Shown here: positions 13,343 through 22,742 of the stretch, one piece after another
Layout of the letters: each line of letters starts with the position of its first letter
How positions within the stretch are numbered: position 1 is the stretch's first letter
DNA from: a virus
Length of the DNA stretch: 28,225 bases
Direction: 5' to 3' (one strand)
Virus record (IMG/VR): IMGVR_UViG_3300043466_000781
Span: 1 to 28,225 of that record
Position numbers and translations under genes: made by a program
The notes under the pieces: generated by a model
Databases searched by the model: none
What the model was told of the DNA's origin: nothing
What the model saw: the letters and a program-made list of their open reading frames with translations, nothing else

Positions 13343-14134
13343 TTATCTGTATAAAAATGTAAATAGTTCTCCTGCCATTGCAACATCGCCTGTGGGTAAA
13401 GTAACAACCCCTCCAACGATTTGTAAATACCCGGTATCAGCAGTTGCCGTTTGTGTGATTCCTTTTGCTAATCCGCCACGACTCGCAAACAATGTAGTGC
13501 GACCTGCTAAGGTTGAAAGGCTAAATGTAGATTCGCCTCCAGTTGCCGTGTAGTAAACAATATCAGGAGCAGAGTAACCCGATGATGAGTTAACGTATTT
13601 GCTTGTTTCAGGTATGTAAGCGTTGCCTAAATAGATAGGGCAGCTATATGCTTTTTCCTCAGGAAAAATTATATCTAATCCGCTACCATAATTCAGGTAT
13701 TCAAAATAAAGCGTATAATTTTCCTGCAAATACTTTATTAATCTTGTCTTATAAAACTCTGCTAAACTCAAATACTTTTGCTCAATCAATTCTAAATCCG
13801 CTCTGCTCGGTGGTGCGCTTTCCTCTGATGTCTTTTGTAGAAAACCTTTGCTAAATAATTGGAAACCCATTGTCATCGGTAACATACTCATAGTGTACCA
13901 AATCAAACAATCGGTAATATAATCATTAAGCAAAATAACCTCATTTGCATTTAGGTTATTAGCCACAACACCACTCTGCAAACGTGTGTATAATTTGCTA
14001 CCTAATGCAGGTTGAATATACATATCGCCTGCTACCTTAACCATTGGGAAAATCTGTTTACCATCTATTTGGTTAGATGCGCCAGTTCTTTCCTTAAAAG
14101 TTTGCTCCGTAATAAATAGGATATTTTTACTCAT
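13343..14134 (-). CDS. Head-tail connector (DUF6712-like)
   Basis: A 263-residue protein. The helical first part (about 1-150, with YIQPALGSKLYTRLQSG near 39-55 and the LFSKGFLQKTSEES stretch) resembles gp6-type or DUF6712 connector proteins that sit under the portal in Bacteroidota phages. The last 70 residues form a separate Gly/Ala/Thr-rich beta domain (TATGGESTFSLSTLAGRTTLF). It overlaps the portal stop by 8 bases, which supports a portal-adjacent role. Confidence 0.65.
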   Translation of the reverse strand: MSKNILFITEQTFKERTGASNQIDGKQIFPMVKVAGDMYIQPALGSKLYTRLQSGVVANNLNANEVILLNDYITDCLIWYTMSMLPMTMGFQLFSKGFLQKTSEESAPPSRADLELIEQKYLSLAEFYKTRLIKYLQENYTLYFEYLNYGSGLDIIFPEEKAYSCPIYLGNAYIPETSKYVNSSSGYSAPDIVYYTATGGESTFSLSTLAGRTTLFASRGGLAKGITQTATADTGYLQIVGGVVTLPTGDVAMAGELFTFLYR

Positions 14135-16112
14135 CTTTCTTTTTCATTAATTTAGATGTCCAACGATGCCTGCAATATTCGCGATGTTCTCCGTTTGGTT
14201 GTGTATACCATCCGCCTCTACGATCCCAAACACTATAACCAACACGTTCTGATATGCTTTCTATATCGCTCCTGCTCCACGTCTTACGTTTACTCAACTC
14301 TAACAACTTAGCGCAAAATGGTCTATTTCTGCTATCCTCAGGCCCTTCGTATGAATAACGAATAACTAAGGTTGTAACTTTGCTTTTCTTACCCGGTAAT
14401 TCTGATTCAGGTTTTAACACCTCATAAACAGGTTCAGCATTTATTTTAGATGGTATTGATTTAATAATATTTCTCTCAATAAAATCATCTATAATATCAA
14501 TAACCAAATCTGTGTCTAATTTCAAAGTTCTTGCGATAATGATAGGCGTTATATTCTTATCCTTTGTTATCAATGTCAAAACATCCGCCTGCGCCTGATT
14601 CAAATTATCTGCGAAATACTCTTTATAACTTTCACGTGCTACCTCACTATAATTTTTTTTTTCCTCTCCGCAGTTTTCAAACTCCAAAATCAAACGCTCA
14701 TCTTCTGTTAAAGAGAACTTTTGCACCTCATCCTCAGTTAAAGGGTTATCATCTATCCCTAAAAAAGTATCTATATCAGAATCAGAAAAACCAAATCCAT
14801 TCTTTAACATCAATGATGCCTGCGCTTTGCTTAGTTTGCCGTTCCCAAACTGCCTAACAATGCGCATAACATTTTGGTATTGTCTGCCTGTTAGATTTCT
14901 TAACGCATCATTAGATTTAACCTCTACATTTTGTACAGGTATTTCCTCAGCAACTGCAACCGCACCATCCGATGTAACCTGTCCTGCATTTAACGGCTCA
15001 CGCCCCATTAATTCCCTGATTTCATTCTGTGTTAAATTAGCAGCCATAATTGCCTCGCTAAATTCAAACTTTAACGGCTCAACAGGTTGTAAATAAAATT
15101 CTCCCGATTCTCCTTTAAGATTTCTAAACTGAGTAAAAATATCGTTATACTCTGATTGCCTTTCTTGCACATAAACATTATTGAAAACTTCGTATGCCTC
15201 ACGGATTTCGTTTCTGCTACCTAACTGCCCTTCAACCTTAACACCAAATAAAGTAGGACTTACCACCTGATGGCATATCATTATTTCATTTGTGATTAAA
15301 TTATTTATGTTTGTAAAATCCTCTTTTGTAAGCATTGTATTACCGAGGTTTACAATCTCAGCAGCGTTATCTTTGCTCTTATTGAACATAATAACTAAAC
15401 GCTTTCCCTCATCGCCTGTAAATTTCTTTAATAAACCTCTTTCAACTTCGCCCTTATGTTCCTCGTTAACAGGATCGCCATTATTTAAATTAATCAAAGT
15501 GCTACCAACAAAACCCTGATTAGCATTACCTAGAATGTGTCTGCTAACCTTTATATCTGATTCAATGTAATTCAATCCCTGATAATACGATGGCAATGGA
15601 TAAATTTCACTTAATGGGTTATACTCACGATTAAAATAAATTTGTGAACCATATTTATCATTCATATTAAACGCAGGATATTCGCGCGGCTTTTCCTTAA
15701 AATCGCTCCAATCGTTTTTAACGTAATACAAACTCAAATCTTTGTTAACCCTAACCTTTGCAAAATCTATATGATAAACCTCTGCAATTTGCCCTATGCG
15801 ATTCCAAATAACCTGCATATAATAACCCCTATAAAGTTCATCATCTTTAATACATTTCTTTACAATCTGATTCCACGTTTCGCCTCTGCTATTTGCAGTT
15901 CCTGCAACCTCAAAACCTTTGCCGTAAATATATGTGCATTTGCTTTTAACTATCGCTCCGTGCTTTGGTGATTCGTTGTATAGAGATAACAAATAATTAG
16001 GATAATCGTTATTCTTACCAAATTCAACATAAGAATACTTACCCTTTTTTTCCTCAAACTTTGGCTGCTGAGCGTGGTCAAATTTGATTACTATGTGTTT
16101 GTAATTATCCAT
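14127..16112 (-). CDS. Portal protein with fused C-terminal domains
   Basis: A 661-residue protein. Residues 1-400 are a HK97/PBSX-like portal: FGKNNDYPNYLLSLYNESPKHGAIV at the start, then TYIYGKGF, HIDFAKVRVN, SRHILGNANQGF and the VSPTLFGVKVEGQ crown-side motif. Beyond about 400 it continues with a helical region, a winged-helix-like segment (about 505-560), and a distinct C-terminal domain (about 585-661) with NRPFCAKLL, DIESISERVGYSVWDRRGGWY and EYCRHRW. Conserved Cys and His pairs suggest metal binding as in minor head (MuF-like) domains. The portal forms the DNA entry ring; the tail would lie inside the head. It overlaps its neighbours at both ends. Confidence 0.85.
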   Translation of the reverse strand: MDNYKHIVIKFDHAQQPKFEEKKGKYSYVEFGKNNDYPNYLLSLYNESPKHGAIVKSKCTYIYGKGFEVAGTANSRGETWNQIVKKCIKDDELYRGYYMQVIWNRIGQIAEVYHIDFAKVRVNKDLSLYYVKNDWSDFKEKPREYPAFNMNDKYGSQIYFNREYNPLSEIYPLPSYYQGLNYIESDIKVSRHILGNANQGFVGSTLINLNNGDPVNEEHKGEVERGLLKKFTGDEGKRLVIMFNKSKDNAAEIVNLGNTMLTKEDFTNINNLITNEIMICHQVVSPTLFGVKVEGQLGSRNEIREAYEVFNNVYVQERQSEYNDIFTQFRNLKGESGEFYLQPVEPLKFEFSEAIMAANLTQNEIRELMGREPLNAGQVTSDGAVAVAEEIPVQNVEVKSNDALRNLTGRQYQNVMRIVRQFGNGKLSKAQASLMLKNGFGFSDSDIDTFLGIDDNPLTEDEVQKFSLTEDERLILEFENCGEEKKNYSEVARESYKEYFADNLNQAQADVLTLITKDKNITPIIIARTLKLDTDLVIDIIDDFIERNIIKSIPSKINAEPVYEVLKPESELPGKKSKVTTLVIRYSYEGPEDSRNRPFCAKLLELSKRKTWSRSDIESISERVGYSVWDRRGGWYTQPNGEHREYCRHRWTSKLMKKKDE

Positions 16113-16479
16113 TGTATGTTACAAATGTGTTGTTTTGTCCTGTATATTTTGTTGGCTCAAATTCACTCGCAGCACTAAGATACATCAAACCAGTTTCAAC
16201 TGGTATAGAATCCGTATCTATTGTGTTGATATTATTCGTTGGTGTTTGATATGCTTTGTAAGTCCAAAACCCTGTTTCAGCATTGGCAAAATAAGTATTA
16301 ACAACTAAACTCATTTTCATATACCTATCGGTCGTGCTGATGTTGTTAAACATAAAAGAAACAACCTCCTGCGTTATTCTATTGGTAAAAAATAAACCAA
16401 CAAAATTAGCAGAGTTATCTAAGTTTTCTTTTGCCGTGATGTAGATAGGTGTTGTTTGACCTTTTGCGATTACTATCAT
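16105..16479 (-). CDS. Small structural protein between tail tube and portal
   Basis: A 124-residue beta-rich protein (MIVIAKGQTTPIYITAKENLD). I recognise the start pattern from small conserved proteins in Bacteroidota phage structural regions, possibly a minor capsid or tail decoration protein. It follows a terminator-like hairpin and overlaps the portal start by 8 bases. The role is not established. Confidence 0.5.
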   Translation of the reverse strand: MIVIAKGQTTPIYITAKENLDNSANFVGLFFTNRITQEVVSFMFNNISTTDRYMKMSLVVNTYFANAETGFWTYKAYQTPTNNINTIDTDSIPVETGLMYLSAASEFEPTKYTGQNNTFVTYNG

Positions 16480-16483
16480 AATT

Positions 16484-16514
16484 AAAAAACCTCCGACTTT
16501 TAATCGGTCGGAGG
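16484..16514 (-). terminator. Terminator-like hairpin after the tail-tube gene
   Basis: CCTCCGAC (16490-16497) pairs with GTCGGAGG (16507-16514) around a 9-base loop, followed on the transcribed strand by U6. It stands inside the late block, so it probably lets only part of transcription through to the small structural and portal genes. Confidence 0.8.
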
Positions 16515-16537
16515 CATTTTTATTTTGAGTTAGAGTA

Positions 16538-17077
16538 TTAAGTACCCGGTGTTTCTAATGTTGCTGCGATGTTTGCAGGAACTATTAAGAAATCTTCTCT
16601 TTCCTGTGATGAAAAAGTGAGAAGGTATCCGTTCCGGTCGGCTAAATTTTGACCAGTTCCTGCTTCACTTGCTTCAAGTTGTAAACCAAATTCAGCCCCA
16701 TAGCATCTAAAACTTCCGTCACCTTCCTTTAAAATAAAGGTCAGTCGATTTTTAGCCAAAGTTGTAACGATGTTTCTAACGTCTGCACTACGGCTATTGA
16801 TAGGGAAAATTACCTGATGGGTATAAAAGAAAGTTCCGTTTTCAATAGATGATGTGATTCCGTTATTTGCAGATGCAGTCGCGCGTGGAACTTCAAATTT
16901 CCAAAAGCGTTTGCCTGAATCTTTTGTGAGAGCGGTAACAACACCTGATGCAGATGTTATACGGCTATTGCCTGATGCGTCATACAACGCAGAATTTTCT
17001 ATAAGATAAACGACCTCAACACCGCCAACTGAATCACGGCATTCAATCGCATATCCTGATGTAACTACACAACTCAT
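16538..17077 (-). CDS. Probable major tail (tube) protein
   Basis: A 179-residue beta-rich protein. Features seen are the cysteine-containing start (MSCVVTSGYAIECRDSVGGV), a middle FFYTHQVIFPINSRSADVRNIV, KNRLTFILKEGDGSFRCYGAEFGLQL, and the closing NGYLLTFSSQEREDFLIVP. I know this pattern from abundant structural proteins next to capsid genes in Bacteroidota phages, where tail tube is the usual assignment. Strong hairpins on both sides, isolating it as a highly expressed unit, agree with a major virion protein. Confidence 0.6.
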   Translation of the reverse strand: MSCVVTSGYAIECRDSVGGVEVVYLIENSALYDASGNSRITSASGVVTALTKDSGKRFWKFEVPRATASANNGITSSIENGTFFYTHQVIFPINSRSADVRNIVTTLAKNRLTFILKEGDGSFRCYGAEFGLQLEASEAGTGQNLADRNGYLLTFSSQEREDFLIVPANIAATLETPGT

Positions 17078-17093
17078 ATTATTTAGATTTAAG

Positions 17094-17122
17094 AAAAAAA
17101 AGGTGGTGTTTATTTCACCACC
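17094..17122 (-). terminator. Terminator-like hairpin after the capsid gene
   Basis: GGTGGTG (17102-17108) pairs with CACCACC (17116-17122) around a 7-base AT loop, followed on the transcribed strand by U8. It is located 25 bases after the capsid stop. Probably a partial terminator or 3' stabiliser that raises capsid mRNA over downstream mRNA. Confidence 0.8.
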
Positions 17123-17146
17123 CTTTTGTTCAGTTATAGAATTTTA

Positions 17147-18106
17147 TTAGATAGCTGCTTTGAACTTAACGCACTCGTTTGTAAACGCTACGTTAACACC
17201 AATTTTAAACGCTACTTTACTTCTGATTTCATCGTTGTCCTCTGAGTACCAAAGGCGATAATTTTGCTCCTCTCCTTCCAAATCTACTGCCATCGCGATA
17301 TTAGATACACTTAGTGCGTATGCATCTCCTGTACCATTCAATCCGTTTACAGGAACAATCTCAATGTTTGTACCCGGTAAGATAAATGATTGTGCATTTA
17401 CATCCTGAGGATTGTAAGAGAATAGATTTAACGCTCTGTAAGCCATAATCAACAAACGATACCAATCGTAACCGCACATAATCTTAACATCTCCTTTTGA
17501 CATTACTGCCGCAGGGATTGCTTTGTAGATACCTTCTGTCGCAGCCACAACATTTGATTGTGTGATTGTTGTAATTGTTGCAACACCTGTAAAACCTGAT
17601 ACGTTAGCATCAACAGGTGAACCGCCATCAATCAAAGAAATCAAACCATCAAACTTATTAAGGTTGCCATCTCCTGATGCGGTTGTACCTTGCCAAATTG
17701 CAGTTTCAAGTTGTGCAGCGATACGTGCGTTTTTCTTTTCAAGATATGCAGCTAAGAAATCAGCATTGCCGAAATCTGTGTAAGTGCTACCTGCTTTCAA
17801 TGCTTCAGCGGTAAATTTCGCCTCAAAGTTTTTAGGGCAAATTGTTTCGCTAATCATAATCTTACCCGGTGTAATTGTACGCTGAGTGAAGGTTGTAGTT
17901 CCTGATGGATTGTAACCGCAAGCATCTGTTTGAAAAAATGCATCGGTATCCATTAAAGGAATTGCTACAGGTCCTTTTGCGCCCGGTATAACAACACCGC
18001 CATCCATAATTAATTGCTGAGTTCTCGCACCGATTACGGCTGAGGTCAACAGGGGTTTAACGAGTTGTTTAGTATAATCTGCTAATGATCCTAATGATAA
18101 TGCCAT
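17147..18106 (-). CDS. Major capsid protein (HK97 fold)
   Basis: A 319-residue protein with the features of small HK97-fold capsids. There is an N-terminal helix region (LADYTKQLVKPLLTSAVIGARTQQ), and a P-domain-like stretch TPGKIMISETICPKNFEAKFTAEAL. The A-domain spans about 200-290 (VMSKGDVKIMCGYDWYRLL, and LPGTNIEIVPVNGLNGTG), and the end is beta-rich (SKVAFKIGVNVAFTNECVKF). It follows the protease and scaffold-like genes in the usual order. The leader is A-rich with no Shine-Dalgarno motif. Confidence 0.85.
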   Translation of the reverse strand: MALSLGSLADYTKQLVKPLLTSAVIGARTQQLIMDGGVVIPGAKGPVAIPLMDTDAFFQTDACGYNPSGTTTFTQRTITPGKIMISETICPKNFEAKFTAEALKAGSTYTDFGNADFLAAYLEKKNARIAAQLETAIWQGTTASGDGNLNKFDGLISLIDGGSPVDANVSGFTGVATITTITQSNVVAATEGIYKAIPAAVMSKGDVKIMCGYDWYRLLIMAYRALNLFSYNPQDVNAQSFILPGTNIEIVPVNGLNGTGDAYALSVSNIAMAVDLEGEEQNYRLWYSEDNDEIRSKVAFKIGVNVAFTNECVKFKAAI

Positions 18107-18125
18107 TGTAATTTAATTTTTGTTT

Positions 18126-18689
18126 TTAAGAAAATAGGATATCGTATTTAAATCCTTCTTTATTATTAGAAAATTTTGATTCTGATTTAATCGCTGCATC
18201 TGCTACTCCTGTAGGTGCTTCTGCTAATGTTTGAGTAAGATTTAACAAACCCTCAATTACCTGAGTTGCTTTGTTTAGTCTTGTTTCATAGTCAGCAAAT
18301 TTCTGTTCGTAGTTTGCAAACTTAGATTCGTAAGATGCGAATTTTTCGTTAGTTGAGTTTTGAAACGCTGAAAAACTATTCATCATTTCATCATCTTTTT
18401 TCTTTGCTTCAATTTCAACCTCAACCTCTGATTCTGCAGGCATTATTTCCATAATTGCCCCATTATCTCCAAGTACAATCATAGTACCATCAGATAATGT
18501 ATGCTGCCCTACAGGTGCAGGAACTCCATCAATGGTAACGATACCACCGATTGCCAGCTCAGTAACTTCTACTTTTGTGCCGTCCATTAAAGTTGCCTCA
18601 ATCATCTTTACTACTTCCTCCTGTTTTGGAGTGTTTACTAACTCATTAAAGGTTAGTCTTAATTTTTCAATGATTTCTGTTGCTTTCAT
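18126..18689 (-). CDS. Scaffold-like protein with heptad repeats
   Basis: A 187-residue acidic protein. A beta-rich N-terminal region (about 25-85, MEDATLMDG-like, TDG VPAPVGQHTLSDGTMIVLG) precedes a helical one with exact 7-residue repeats of the type KFAxYEx (about 112-137). It lies between prohead protease and capsid, the usual place of the scaffold that shapes the prohead and is then cleaved and lost. No sequence family is certain, so the call rests on position and coiled coil. Confidence 0.65.
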   Translation of the reverse strand: MKATEIIEKLRLTFNELVNTPKQEEVVKMIEATLMDGTKVEVTELAIGGIVTIDGVPAPVGQHTLSDGTMIVLGDNGAIMEIMPAESEVEVEIEAKKKDDEMMNSFSAFQNSTNEKFASYESKFANYEQKFADYETRLNKATQVIEGLLNLTQTLAEAPTGVADAAIKSESKFSNNKEGFKYDILFS

Positions 18690-18703
18690 AATAATAGATA
18701 TAT

Positions 18704-20074
18704 TTAGTCGTGAATAATTACGTTTAAAAGTTCAGATATTTTTTTGAGTGCGTTTTCCTCAGCCGTTAAAGGTTGCTCATAGTCAAACATACCCTCTACC
18801 GAAAACCCTCTAAAATCGCCTGCCTTAACTTGCTGCCAAACCTTATCGTTCTCTACATAGAATGAGCCAAACCAACTGCCATCCGCTACACCCTCGTAAC
18901 CTTTCATCGGCATTATTCCACGCTCTTTATCTGTTAACCAAGTTTCAAACATCGTAACACCTTTTACCTTTTGCTCAGGATCGTGCATTAGATTAACGTG
19001 ATTTTGGTATTTCTTTTTGGCAAATTTTATTGCTATCTGTTTAATTGTATCGGCTGAGAATTTAACGTAGTGTTCGCCCATCTTGTCGTTATTGCGATAG
19101 ATTAATTCATCTGCCAACATCAAAGGACCTGAGATTATCCGCTTTTCCTCGTTTACTATTTTAAAATCTTGCTTTCTCATTTTATCAATCTGCTCTAATT
19201 TTCTTTGCGCCCATTCTACCCCTGCATCGCCACCCCACGCTAACCACATCAATCTGCCACACCCATCCCCTAACTCCTTATCAGAGTTTTGACGTTGCCT
19301 CTCAAACGCTGCCATTCGTGCGATTGTATCTCTGCTAATCGGCTCGCCGTTTGCAAGTTGGTTCGCTCTCGCTTTTCCTACAGGTGTACCACAATCCCCC
19401 CATCCGTTTTCCTCTGCCCATCGCAAAGCAATCTTTGCATTTTCTTTTGCCTGCTCAGGGTAATCGGTATAAGATTGAAAATTTTGTGTTTGTGTTTGAT
19501 AACTTTTAACTTTTGCAAGATGGTTATACATATAATCTACATTGTGAACCATTCCTACTAATTTGTCAATCTCTCTCATTAAATCAACAAAATCATCTGT
19601 TAAAATTTCAACTTCAATAACTTGCTCAGTTGTAGCAAAGTTTTTGGCTATTACCTCCTTTTCAATACCGAAAATACTATCAGCAATTTGTGCCGCAGAC
19701 CTTACCATTCCTTGTTCATCTATTCCAACATTCATAGAAACAAGATGCGTAAAAGTAGCAACCGCACCGGGACACATATCAAAGTGTTTAGGAGTGTATT
19801 CATAAATGCTTAACTCAGCATTAAATTTATTTTGCCACTTTGAATAACAAATAGCGGCTGCCTGTTCGCTATCTTTTCCCTCGTTTATTTCATACTCAAT
19901 GCAACGAGGTATAAAATCGTTTTCCCTTTCGCCTTTTGATGGCTCAATAAATTCGTTTTTAAATGCGAGAAAATCTTTTTTTATTGCAGGTTCATCAACT
20001 AATGCGATATAAGAAACCTCTGCCTCATCGTTAAGATTCTCACTAATTTTTAATTCGTAAATTGGTAGTTTCAT
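18704..20074 (-). CDS. Prohead protease (S78_2 / XkdF-like) with inserted domains
   Basis: A 456-residue maturation protease. The N-terminus (YELKISENLNDEAEVSYIALVDEPAI) and the C-terminal part (about 310-435) form the protease, with likely catalytic His364 (in NLMHDP) and Ser425 (in GFSVEG). Between them lie two extra parts. One is at about 48-82 (IPRCIEYEINEGKDSEQAAAICYSKW), and the other at about 205-300 (ALRWAEENGWGDCGTPVGKARANQL ... GCGRLMWLAWGGDAGVEWAQRKL in pieces). Both are known as add-ons in phage head proteins of this phylum. It processes capsid and scaffold during head assembly, and lies directly upstream of them. Confidence 0.82.
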   Translation of the reverse strand: MKLPIYELKISENLNDEAEVSYIALVDEPAIKKDFLAFKNEFIEPSKGERENDFIPRCIEYEINEGKDSEQAAAICYSKWQNKFNAELSIYEYTPKHFDMCPGAVATFTHLVSMNVGIDEQGMVRSAAQIADSIFGIEKEVIAKNFATTEQVIEVEILTDDFVDLMREIDKLVGMVHNVDYMYNHLAKVKSYQTQTQNFQSYTDYPEQAKENAKIALRWAEENGWGDCGTPVGKARANQLANGEPISRDTIARMAAFERQRQNSDKELGDGCGRLMWLAWGGDAGVEWAQRKLEQIDKMRKQDFKIVNEEKRIISGPLMLADELIYRNNDKMGEHYVKFSADTIKQIAIKFAKKKYQNHVNLMHDPEQKVKGVTMFETWLTDKERGIMPMKGYEGVADGSWFGSFYVENDKVWQQVKAGDFRGFSVEGMFDYEQPLTAEENALKKISELLNVIIHD

Positions 20075-20087
20075 TTTTTGTAAAGTT

Positions 20088-22346
20088 TTATGATATACGT
20101 GCTGCTCTGTTTATTCTTTGTATGCGTTCCTGATTTCCGCTAACATCAGATTCAACAACATACGCCCTTGCTGCTGCCGAGCCTATTTGATTAACCTGAG
20201 CCTGATTGATTGTTGTGCTGCCTAATGTTGGTGCAATAGGTGCCTGTACTTGTCCTGCCTGAGATTGATTTGTAGGCAAACTACCTGCACCTGCACTACC
20301 ACCAACACCAGGTATTTTAACAGCTAATATTTTTTTGATATTAGCTACACCTGTTGCGATGGCTATACCTGCGTTTATCGGACCAATAATTGCACCTAAA
20401 CCGAAAGGTAAAGTTTGTGCAGATTCATACGCTTTTTGTGCAGAGGTAATTGTTGAAATGGTTGTAGATGCTACTGATAAAGATTTACCTACTGCGGTTT
20501 GCTCTCCAAACAATTGTGCAAGTTTACCTAATGAATCAGCGATTGCATCAGCAGCAGAAACCTGTGCATCAACCCGCGCTTTTGCTAAATCTGCCTCTGA
20601 TTTTGCTAACTGAGCGTTTATCGTTTGTGCCTGTATTGCATACTTATTACGAATCTCAATAGTTGATAACCCCGCCTGTTCTGCTGCTAATATTTCTGCA
20701 TCTCTTTTTGCATTTATCTGCTCTAATTGTACACGGCTTTCCTCTCTCGCTAATTCTATAACCTTTTGTGTTTTATCAAACGCAGATATTTTTTCAGCCT
20801 CAATTAATTGGCGTTTTAGATTAGATTCAGCTAACGCGTTTTCTAATCTTGCATTATTTTCATCTAATTCTCTTTGATTAATTATTTTTTGACGTTCAAC
20901 CCTTGCTGCATCATCAGCAATATCTAACTCCTGTTTTTTTGTGTTAAACTCAATTTCTGCATCCAAACGTGCCTGAGTTCCCTCATTTGTTGCGTTAATA
21001 TTTGCCTGTAATCTATCTAATTCTTTTTTGCGCTCATCATCTCTAATCTGCTGCAAAATGATGTTCTTTTGCAATTCATCTTTAATAGCATCCGCGCTTG
21101 CTTTTTGTCTATCCGTTGCTAATTGCTGCTCTGATGCAGTACGTGCCTTATTAAGTTCTAATAACTCTTTATCCAGTGCAATGGCGTTCACTTTCTGCTC
21201 AGATTCTAAACCTGCAATTTGCGCTAAGATTCCTGCCCTTTCATTCTGTGCTGAAATCAATGCAGCCTGTAATTCAACGCTCCCTTTATTTGCGGACAAC
21301 TCCGCCTGCGCTGCTGCTATTCTTGTATTAGCCAAAGACAATTGCGCTGCCTGTTGCTCCTGTAAAATTTGACCTAACTTGTTATTAGCTGCTATCCTTT
21401 CTGCAATACTTTTGGTATCATCATCTCTAATCTGCCTTTGTAATTCTGCCTGCCTGTCGTATTTCTCAACCAACCCTTGTAACTGCGCCTCTGCAATCTT
21501 TGCAGTATTTTTTAATGCCGTTGTTGCTTTTGCCTGCTCGTAAATGTTTTTAACGCTTATCTTAGATGCACCATCTACAACACCAGTAACAACATCTGTA
21601 ACTTGGCTAACCGCCTCTCCAAAATTGTTGTAAATATCTTTACCTGCATTTATTGCTGATTCTGCGGTATCTTCTAATCCTTTTTTTGTTTCTGCTATTT
21701 TTTCATTTAAGGATTTTATTGTTTCAGGGTTTGAATCTCCGAAAAAAGATTCCTCCCAGGCTAATTGTGCCTCCTGTATAAACAATGCAATACCATTAAA
21801 CGCTAATTTTAGCGGAGTAATTGATAGAGTAATTAAACCACTAACAACCTTACCTAGTGCCTCAAATCCATTTGATGATTTACTAACCTTATCAATAACA
21901 TTAACCACAACCTCAATAAATGCACCTAATGTATTTTGAATGGTTGTCATTATGGTATTAACCGCATCGGCAACCTTCTGATTTTTCATCAGAGATTCTT
22001 TAAATACATCAAACGCAGCAGATGCTAAACCAACAACACCTAATCCCTTAATAACTGTAATTAAGGACTTAAACCCACCCTCAGATTTCTTTGCCTGATT
22101 TTGTGCCTCTTTCTGAGCCTTTGTGTTACTTTCAGTTTCTTTCTCATTTTTATTAACCGCATCAGATAGTTTATTTTCAGCAGTCGTTAATTTTTTTAAC
22201 GCATCTGCCTGCTCCTCGCTACCTTCCGCTGCTTCGCTATATGCTTTTTTTAAGTCATTAACTTCATTGGTTAATTGTTGGATTTCTTTTGTAGAATTTC
22301 CAGTATCAACCTTAACCTTAATTTGTACCTCTTGCGTTTCTGCCAT
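20088..22346 (-). CDS. Tape measure protein
   Basis: A 752-residue tail-length ruler. The N-terminus (about 20-110) is a charged coiled coil. A hydrophobic stretch (about 115-200, with LGVVGLASAAFDVF and SGLITLSITPLKLAF) follows. Then comes a long helical region rich in Ala, Glu, Lys and Gln (about 280-640), and finally a Gly-rich hydrophobic C-terminus (LPFGLGAIIGPINAGIAIATG). At about 1.5 angstroms per residue the tail would be near 110 nm. The central part also looks like a membrane-insertion module for DNA entry. It lies unusually far from the tail assembly chaperone (about 5 kb). Confidence 0.82.
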   Translation of the reverse strand: MAETQEVQIKVKVDTGNSTKEIQQLTNEVNDLKKAYSEAAEGSEEQADALKKLTTAENKLSDAVNKNEKETESNTKAQKEAQNQAKKSEGGFKSLITVIKGLGVVGLASAAFDVFKESLMKNQKVADAVNTIMTTIQNTLGAFIEVVVNVIDKVSKSSNGFEALGKVVSGLITLSITPLKLAFNGIALFIQEAQLAWEESFFGDSNPETIKSLNEKIAETKKGLEDTAESAINAGKDIYNNFGEAVSQVTDVVTGVVDGASKISVKNIYEQAKATTALKNTAKIAEAQLQGLVEKYDRQAELQRQIRDDDTKSIAERIAANNKLGQILQEQQAAQLSLANTRIAAAQAELSANKGSVELQAALISAQNERAGILAQIAGLESEQKVNAIALDKELLELNKARTASEQQLATDRQKASADAIKDELQKNIILQQIRDDERKKELDRLQANINATNEGTQARLDAEIEFNTKKQELDIADDAARVERQKIINQRELDENNARLENALAESNLKRQLIEAEKISAFDKTQKVIELAREESRVQLEQINAKRDAEILAAEQAGLSTIEIRNKYAIQAQTINAQLAKSEADLAKARVDAQVSAADAIADSLGKLAQLFGEQTAVGKSLSVASTTISTITSAQKAYESAQTLPFGLGAIIGPINAGIAIATGVANIKKILAVKIPGVGGSAGAGSLPTNQSQAGQVQAPIAPTLGSTTINQAQVNQIGSAAARAYVVESDVSGNQERIQRINRAARIS

Positions 22347-22349
22347 TGT

Positions 22350-22742
22350 TTAGTATTTTCTGAATTCAAAAGATGTATGTTCCAATGCGTCATCCTCTAA
22401 TGTTGCACCCTTAAATGCTTGAAAAGTGTATGGATTTTCTGTTAACTGATTGTTCCCAATGTACCACCACATCTCTGTCTTGACAAAGATTGAGATGTTT
22501 GATTCAAGTCTGTATTGTCCAGCACCATCTCTGGTGATGGTAAAAGTTGCTCCAGTATTATTGAAGAATGTTGTGATGGATGGGTCTGAACCACCACTCT
22601 GTGACAACTCTCCAACAAATGACTTGTATGCAGACTTGCTTGTTTGAGTCCATCCACTCGGACCATATTCAAGACCTTGACCAGTTGTTCCAGTTATGTC
22701 AATGAATTCTCCTTCAAATTCATCAAAGTATTTTATTATCAT
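22350..22742 (-). CDS. Hypothetical tail-associated protein, foreign codon use
   Basis: A 130-residue beta-rich protein (MIIKYFDEFEGEFIDITGTT; later WWYIGNNQLTEN). No family is recognised. Its TAATG overlap with the upstream tail protein and its spacing of three bases to the tape measure place it in the tail operon. It uses TTG and CTT for Leu and AGA for Arg far more than its neighbours, the same as the last domain of the upstream gene, suggesting both entered together. It may be a receptor-binding or adhesin-accessory protein. Confidence 0.55.
   Translation of the reverse strand: MIIKYFDEFEGEFIDITGTTGQGLEYGPSGWTQTSKSAYKSFVGELSQSGGSDPSITTFFNNTGATFTITRDGAGQYRLESNISIFVKTEMWWYIGNNQLTENPYTFQAFKGATLEDDALEHTSFEFRKY

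Noticed and set aside
13203-13553. Plus-strand ORF of 116 codons across a gene junction
   Set aside because: Antisense to two real genes with no promoter, leader or family resemblance.
21028-21372. Plus-strand ORF of 114 codons
   Set aside because: Antisense shadow of the coiled-coil part of the tape measure; Ala/Ser/Cys-rich composition follows from the opposite strand.
22442-22672. Second minus-strand ORF inside the 130-residue gene
   Set aside because: Overlaps the better frame entirely, starts internally, and has His/Ser-rich shadow composition.
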